Shown: piece after piece, positions 25,692-30,325 of the stretch
Position numbering within the stretch: position 1 is the stretch's first letter
Layout: every line of letters starts with the position of its first letter
IMG/VR virus record: IMGVR_UViG_3300042364_000409
Location: 1 to 30,325 of that record
Strand: one strand, 5' to 3'
Source: a virus
Length of the DNA stretch: 30,325 bases
Position numbers and translations under genes: made by a program
The notes under the pieces: model-generated
What the model saw: the letters and a program-made list of their open reading frames with translations, nothing else
Told to the model about the DNA's origin: nothing
Databases searched by the model: none

Positions 25692-27272
25692 TTACAGAAA
25701 CGGCGAAGACAACACTACCGCTTTGACTTGGAGCGATCCAGAAGCCAAAGCAAGGCTCAAAGAAACACCCGAAAACGTATAGGTTCTAGCTGGCGGGGTG
25801 CCATAAGCCGTATTGCTGCTAATTACCCTGATGACCCCTCCAAAGGCAACGGCCACATCATCAACAAAACCACTTGACCCGTTGTCTCCAAATACCGTCA
25901 ATCTTGCGTATGTATAGCTACTGCCGGTAATGGTCGGATCGCCACTAAAGTTAAATATCTCCGTTGCCGACGTTCCTACCGTGACACGCAAGCCACCTTG
26001 CACAGTTCCAACGCCCGCATTACTGCCTACGCTGTAGCGGTCACGAAAAACTGAGTTTGTAGCGCTGCCAGTGATGAAGCCCCCAGATAGAGAACTCCAC
26101 GAATTACCTTCGGTAGTCAGGTAACTGATCCCTTGGGCGCCAGGAGTTGAGCAATTTAGAAACGCCCCGGAGCCCCCTTCAGCATCACATCCTTCAATCC
26201 AAATGTGTCGGCAGTTGGCGAATGTAAAAGCAGCCCCTACAGGATTCTGCATGGTGCAGCCAATGAAGTTCAGACCCCATGCTTCTGACACATAAAACTG
26301 CACGCAGCTTACATTGATGAAGTGAGTTGTTGTCCAAACATACTGCGCGGGGCCGAAGTCAAGACCATCAACCCTAATGCGCGAACCGTAGATGTTTTGA
26401 AACTTGCACAAACTCCCGGACTCATCCAGGTATACATGCGTGTTGTCAACAGGGCCGCCAAAAAACGCCAGATTCTTGAAATCGCAATTGGTGGCATTCC
26501 TGACGTACAGCCCGCACGTTGTAATGCCCGGGGTTGTCATGGCAGTCAGGTCAAATTGCAAGCCCTCAACACGAATAGCCCCAATGTTGATGGTCGGCCC
26601 TGATGTTTGAATGGCAAGAATCTTTGTGCATGCCGCCGTTCCGCGAAGCACAGCATGATCGCCGATTAGCTTAATGCCATTAACATAGCCGTTATTTGTG
26701 CTGGCATTGTTGCTAATTGCCAACCCGCTGACACGATACACGCCACGCGGAAAATAAATCGTTCCTCCGCATGTTCCCGCTGTCGGAGTTCCGGCCGGAA
26801 TTGAAAACAGGTTGATCGCCGCCTGAATCGCTGCCGTGTCATCCGCAACACCATCACCCATCGCCCCGAAATCGCGCACACTCACCACATCCCGCAGCTT
26901 CCCCTGCACCGTGCGAGTCACCGCACCAGCGCCAGCTTGCACAAAGAGCACGTCTTCAGAGCCGATATCCCCCAGCCGCTCCGTCGAATCTGGCGCCGAG
27001 TAAACCACCGATCCCTTGGCATCCTGCACCATGAGCGAGTAATCGCTGCCCACGTACAGCCGTCCAGGCGTGCCGCTATTGCTCGGGTAGCCGTTGATCG
27101 TGCGCACCGGCTGCGCTGCTGGCTGCGTCAGGGCAGCGTCCCAAAACACCGCGATGGGGTTGGTTTGCGGTGGCTGGTTTGCAGCGCCGATCCAGATGTA
27201 GCCGTTTTCCAGCGGCTGGCCGGCGCGGTCAGTGAAGATGGGGTACGCGGGGGAGACTGAGAGGGCGGTCAT
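25692..27272 (-). CDS. tailspike: P22-type head-binding domain + beta-helix, 526 aa
   Basis: Residues 1-95 are a P22 tailspike-type head-binding domain: YPIFTDRAGQPLENGYIWIG, then INGYPSNSGTPGRLYVGSDY and SLMVQDAKGSVVYSAP. Residue 125 onward has VSVRDFGAMGDGVADDTAAI, the start of pectate-lyase-like beta-helices of spikes. The rest is Asn/Gly/Ser/Thr-rich helix rungs. It probably cuts or binds a host surface polysaccharide. The gene overlaps the upstream ejection gene by four bases. Base content of the distal part is visibly richer in A/T than neighbours. Confidence 0.9.
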   Translation of the reverse strand: MTALSVSPAYPIFTDRAGQPLENGYIWIGAANQPPQTNPIAVFWDAALTQPAAQPVRTINGYPSNSGTPGRLYVGSDYSLMVQDAKGSVVYSAPDSTERLGDIGSEDVLFVQAGAGAVTRTVQGKLRDVVSVRDFGAMGDGVADDTAAIQAAINLFSIPAGTPTAGTCGGTIYFPRGVYRVSGLAISNNASTNNGYVNGIKLIGDHAVLRGTAACTKILAIQTSGPTINIGAIRVEGLQFDLTAMTTPGITTCGLYVRNATNCDFKNLAFFGGPVDNTHVYLDESGSLCKFQNIYGSRIRVDGLDFGPAQYVWTTTHFINVSCVQFYVSEAWGLNFIGCTMQNPVGAAFTFANCRHIWIEGCDAEGGSGAFLNCSTPGAQGISYLTTEGNSWSSLSGGFITGSATNSVFRDRYSVGSNAGVGTVQGGLRVTVGTSATEIFNFSGDPTITGSSYTYARLTVFGDNGSSGFVDDVAVAFGGVIRVISSNTAYGTPPARTYTFSGVSLSLALASGSLQVKAVVLSSPFL

Positions 27273-29251
27273 GGTTGGCCTGCTGCGGTTTTGGCTTTCT
27301 CTTCGATAGCCTCGGATTGCGTTTGGATGGTAGCGAATAGCCGCTTGGCGATCTGCTCTTCTTCAACGCTGCCGGGGGCGCTTTTGCCTAGCTTCAGCAT
27401 CAGATTGCGCACGGGCGCAGATTCGTAGACCCGCGCCAAACTTCCGATCCCGCCGGCCGCTGCAATGGTGCCGACGAGTGAACCGAAGAAACTTTGCAAC
27501 AGACCACCAGCCACAAAAGGCATCGTTTCCTGACCCGTGGCGGTTGTTACGCTAGCCTGAGAAGCCCTGCGCGTGAGGGTCAAAGCGCGCGACAGTCCTT
27601 CGACTTGATCACGTTCCGCGCCCTTGAAGAAGACTCCGATTTGTGGCTGCAGCCGCTTGATTTCAGCGTTGAATCGCTCCGGGCTGAACATCTTGGTTCC
27701 GTCCTCGACCTCGTATTCCGCCTTTTGAGCAGCGCGGGCAAGGATAGCCGTGCGAGCGTTGGCCTGACCGGCGGGCGTGAGGCTTGAGTAAAGCTGGCGC
27801 ACCTCGCTAGGCTTTGCAGAGAAGAGCAGCTTGTTCACATCCTCCGGGGTGGCGTTGCCGCTGCGCAGAACTGACTTCAGCGTGCCGAACTCAAGCTCAC
27901 CGGCAAGCTCAGACAGGCGCTTGTTTGCAACCGCCCACTTCGTCGCGTCGCGGGTTTCGCCGTTCGCCTTGATGAAGGCTTCCATATCCTGCTTCAGCGG
28001 GCCATAAATGGACGATAGCGACTTCTCGCCAGCACTGCGGATGGACGAAAGCTCGGGGGCACTAAAAGACTCTCCTACCTGTTTGCGCAAGGTTTCGACG
28101 TTGCGCAGGTTTTGCCCTTGAAGGCTGTTTTTCCAATCTTCCAGCGTACGGATGATGGGCGCGTACTGCTCAGACTTGAGCCCTTGAAGCCTGGAAATCT
28201 CGTTGTCAATCGCCTGCGTGGCGTTTGTTACGGGAACAGTGCCAGCATTACCAAGACGGTCGATGACCTCGTTTTTCAGCCCCGCGTACTTGGTCAGGTC
28301 GGCCGACCGTTTGCTGGCTAGGTCGCGCATCACGTCGTCGCTGACGTTCGCCGCGTCATCGGCCCCGAACTGCCTGAGAAGGTCTTTCACGGCATCGACG
28401 CGGGCCTGCTGCTGCGCAACTCGTACCGGGCCAGTACCTAGCACCGGGATACGTTCTCCCGTGCGCTGGCCGACTTGGCCGACAAACGTAGACGGCGGGA
28501 AGGCATCCGACGTCATCACCGGGATTCCGCGCTGCTCGGCTGCGGTAACGCCCTGTTGAAGGCCGGCGTTTGGAATGCGCGCAGCAGACGGAACCATCCT
28601 CGCGCCTAGCACTCCGCCAACGAGACTCGCGCCAATCTGCCCCCCAGGCGTTCCGCCGGCTTCCTGCGCCGCTTGCCCGGCAGCGCCCGCACCGGCACCG
28701 CCCGCCACTTGTGCCAAAGGCTGCGCGGCCAGCGAGCGGCCGACCTCGCGCGTTACGGGCGACGTAGCAGCGGCCTGCACGGCGCGGCCAGCCGATGCGA
28801 TGCCACCAGCGCCAGCGGCACCGGCAGCGGTTGATTGAACGATGCGCTCTGCCTGCGTCTTTGCTTCAGGCACACCCATACGGGTGAGCATGTTTTGCAT
28901 GGCTTCGGTCGGCCGCGTGAACTTCGTTCCGAACAGGTTGTTCACCGTGTCCACGATGGGATCGCCCACCAGCGGCGCCAAAGCAGCAGCGCCAGCCCCT
29001 GCGATAGCGCCAGGGATAGCCCCTACACCAGCGACAGGAGCGCCCAGCGCAGCCCCGATAGCAGCGCCGCCAGCGATAGGGCCAGCACCGCGCACGGCAG
29101 CGCCAGCTAGACCAGCGGCCGACGTTCCGCGCGGCTGTGCTTCTTGCGCCTTTGCAAGCTCATACGCCTGCACGACCGTATCAAAGTCGGGCGTGCCGCG
29201 CTTGTCGGCGTTTTGAACGATCCACGCGGCGTATTCGTCGGCCGTCGCCAT
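27269..29251 (-). CDS. DNA-ejection (internal virion) protein, 660 aa
   Basis: ATG 29251 directly follows the upstream stop; 29296 is an alternative 15 residues longer. The start MATADEYAAWIVQNADKRGT is followed by an exceptionally Gly/Ala-rich hydrophobic stretch (about 45-105: GAAIGAALGAPVAGVGAIPG) and a long helical body. Large Ala/Gly-rich helical proteins between other ejection proteins and the tailspike match P22 gp16/gp20-like internal proteins that form a channel for DNA. Family not named with certainty. Confidence 0.75.
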   Translation of the reverse strand: MATADEYAAWIVQNADKRGTPDFDTVVQAYELAKAQEAQPRGTSAAGLAGAAVRGAGPIAGGAAIGAALGAPVAGVGAIPGAIAGAGAAALAPLVGDPIVDTVNNLFGTKFTRPTEAMQNMLTRMGVPEAKTQAERIVQSTAAGAAGAGGIASAGRAVQAAATSPVTREVGRSLAAQPLAQVAGGAGAGAAGQAAQEAGGTPGGQIGASLVGGVLGARMVPSAARIPNAGLQQGVTAAEQRGIPVMTSDAFPPSTFVGQVGQRTGERIPVLGTGPVRVAQQQARVDAVKDLLRQFGADDAANVSDDVMRDLASKRSADLTKYAGLKNEVIDRLGNAGTVPVTNATQAIDNEISRLQGLKSEQYAPIIRTLEDWKNSLQGQNLRNVETLRKQVGESFSAPELSSIRSAGEKSLSSIYGPLKQDMEAFIKANGETRDATKWAVANKRLSELAGELEFGTLKSVLRSGNATPEDVNKLLFSAKPSEVRQLYSSLTPAGQANARTAILARAAQKAEYEVEDGTKMFSPERFNAEIKRLQPQIGVFFKGAERDQVEGLSRALTLTRRASQASVTTATGQETMPFVAGGLLQSFFGSLVGTIAAAGGIGSLARVYESAPVRNLMLKLGKSAPGSVEEEQIAKRLFATIQTQSEAIEEKAKTAAGQP

Positions 29252-29252
29252 G

Positions 29253-30325
29253 CTATCTGCCTCCGCGGATGATTTGATCGGCGCGGGATCGAACATCGCC
29301 GGCCGGGGCTTGAGTGGCTGGCGGTGCCATCTCTGGCATTGGTGAAACGCTTTCCAAGAACATTTGCGCCGTTTCCGACTTGGTGGCCGCCGACCTTAGA
29401 AGCCTAGTGTTTTGAGCGTACTGCGCGCGGGCTGACCGCTCAAACACATTGAACAGGGTTTCTAGTTCGCCCTTGGTAAATGTAATGTCACCGGCCTTAG
29501 CTTTGATCAGCAGCTTCTGTTCATTTTCAGTAATGGCACCCTGCCCAGACAAAAGCGACCGGGCGTTAAGCGCCATCTCTGCATTGCCTTGGATTAGTTC
29601 CGTGGTGGCGTTGACTGCTTTGTCACCAGTGAACCCAAGCGCAGACGCTACCCGCGCAACCACCAGCCTTTGCTCGGCACCAGGGCCGACGATGGCGGAT
29701 TGCAGCGCCTGCCGGTATCGAGGAATGTCGTTTAGTTGTCCGACAGCCGCGTTGGCTTTCTCGTACAGCACAGGCGCCAGCTTTCCAAGCTCTGCGGATG
29801 CGCCCTTTTCGATGTTGGACACCTCAATCTTAGTAACAGGTTGCCGCAGAATCTGCGTATTCCTGAACGTCTGTTGTTGGCTCGGCGTCAGTTTCTCAAA
29901 CTCGATGGCCTCAAGAATCGACGACGGCATGCCCTTGCGCCGTTCAGCTTGTTCGACCAGCGGCTGAAGCACTGCGGCACGTCTTTCCTCTAGGGCTTTG
30001 TTGACGCCCTCTAGCACTTCTTTCCCGCCCTGCAAACGAGCAATCATCGGCGCCAGCGTAACGCGCGCCATCTTCGGGTCTTGTTCGATCAGGTTGGCCT
30101 GAAGCTCAAAGCCTTTGGCGTCGGCTTCGTTGCCCTTGTTGCGCTCGGCCGTTGCGCGCTCGCGCAGCAGGTTTACAGCGACCTCGGGCTTTGTTTCGGC
30201 AGCCGACAGGACTTGCCCGTTAAAGGCCAGAAGGTTGCCCTGCTCTTCTTTGCTCCGAGTGTTAAACCAGTTGAGCATGGCCTCCGAGCGGTCCTTCGGC
30301 AGAAACATCGCCAGGTTCTCATAGT
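29253..30325 (-). CDS. DNA-ejection (internal virion) protein, partial at 5' end
   Basis: The frame is open to the window edge: the residues before MFLPKDRSEAMLNWFNTRSK are YENLA, so the true start lies beyond base 30325. About 357 residues are visible. Almost wholly helical with Gln/Arg/Lys-rich stretches (EAIEFEKLTPSQQQTFRNTQ) and little hydrophobic core, as in P22 gp20-like ejection proteins. It ends with RSRADQIIRGGR. Next gene follows after one base. Confidence 0.75.
   Translation of the reverse strand, partial: YENLAMFLPKDRSEAMLNWFNTRSKEEQGNLLAFNGQVLSAAETKPEVAVNLLRERATAERNKGNEADAKGFELQANLIEQDPKMARVTLAPMIARLQGGKEVLEGVNKALEERRAAVLQPLVEQAERRKGMPSSILEAIEFEKLTPSQQQTFRNTQILRQPVTKIEVSNIEKGASAELGKLAPVLYEKANAAVGQLNDIPRYRQALQSAIVGPGAEQRLVVARVASALGFTGDKAVNATTELIQGNAEMALNARSLLSGQGAITENEQKLLIKAKAGDITFTKGELETLFNVFERSARAQYAQNTRLLRSAATKSETAQMFLESVSPMPEMAPPATQAPAGDVRSRADQIIRGGR

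Noticed and set aside
1-30325. tRNA genes, diversity-generating retroelement or insertion sequences
   Set aside because: No cloverleaf, reverse transcriptase motif (YxDD) or transposase was seen by eye; profile searches were not possible.

Overview
The window is a piece of a tailed, P22-like podovirus genome (free phage or prophage), probably from a high-GC betaproteobacterial host. That host guess rests only on base composition and protein style. The virion genes are on the minus strand. At the left are small and large terminase, a P22-type portal, scaffold, a P22 gp5-like coat protein, a coat-associated protein and small head/tail genes that run off the left edge. At the right are ejection proteins, a P22-type tailspike, then holin-like membrane proteins and nested Rz/Rz1 spanins. 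The two blocks would join into one late operon if the genome is circular or circularly permuted, with the missing part outside the window.

The middle holds two divergent early operons starting near 13.8 kb. Leftward (13777 to about 7500) are small regulators, a helicase-DNA methyltransferase fusion, an initiator-like protein, a helicase-loader-like DUF6475 protein, a RusA-like resolvase and small proteins. Rightward (13934 to about 17000) are small proteins, a candidate single-strand annealing protein, an SSB-like protein, a ribbon-helix-helix protein and a Ref/HNH-like gene that looks frameshifted.

The striking part is 17035-23179. It is an integron-type gene cassette array inside the phage: 12 attC-like sites plus one terminal R'' half-site, bounding 12 consecutive cassettes. 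All genes read in the same direction and most end within a few bases of, or inside, the R'' box. Several boundaries use variant core sites (GTTAGCC, GTTCGGC, GTTGGGC, GTTAGGG). In all 12 cassettes the first bases (TTRRRY) are the reverse complement of the R'' box at the end of the SAME cassette, not of its neighbour in the same site. That is the mark of units that circulated and inserted at G^TT. Most sites also have the one-base L''/L' asymmetry that gives the extrahelical base read by IntI. No integron integrase is present in the window, so this is a CALIN-like array that would depend on a host IntI.

The cassettes carry small phage-style genes (DUF551, ribbon-helix-helix and unrecognised families), not resistance genes. 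Three attC sites hold a Shine-Dalgarno and ATG in their terminal structure, so the next cassette is translated through the site. Cassettes 1 and 6 share a promoter at one end and a 57-residue gene at the other, but have different genes between. Their mRNA leader is also found at a core phage gene (7726) and in cassette 12. A separate 19-base element (TAGGGTTTCCACCGATGCC-like) with a fixed 18-base gap to a possible -10 hexamer precedes several phage operons and also lies directly in front of the first attC.
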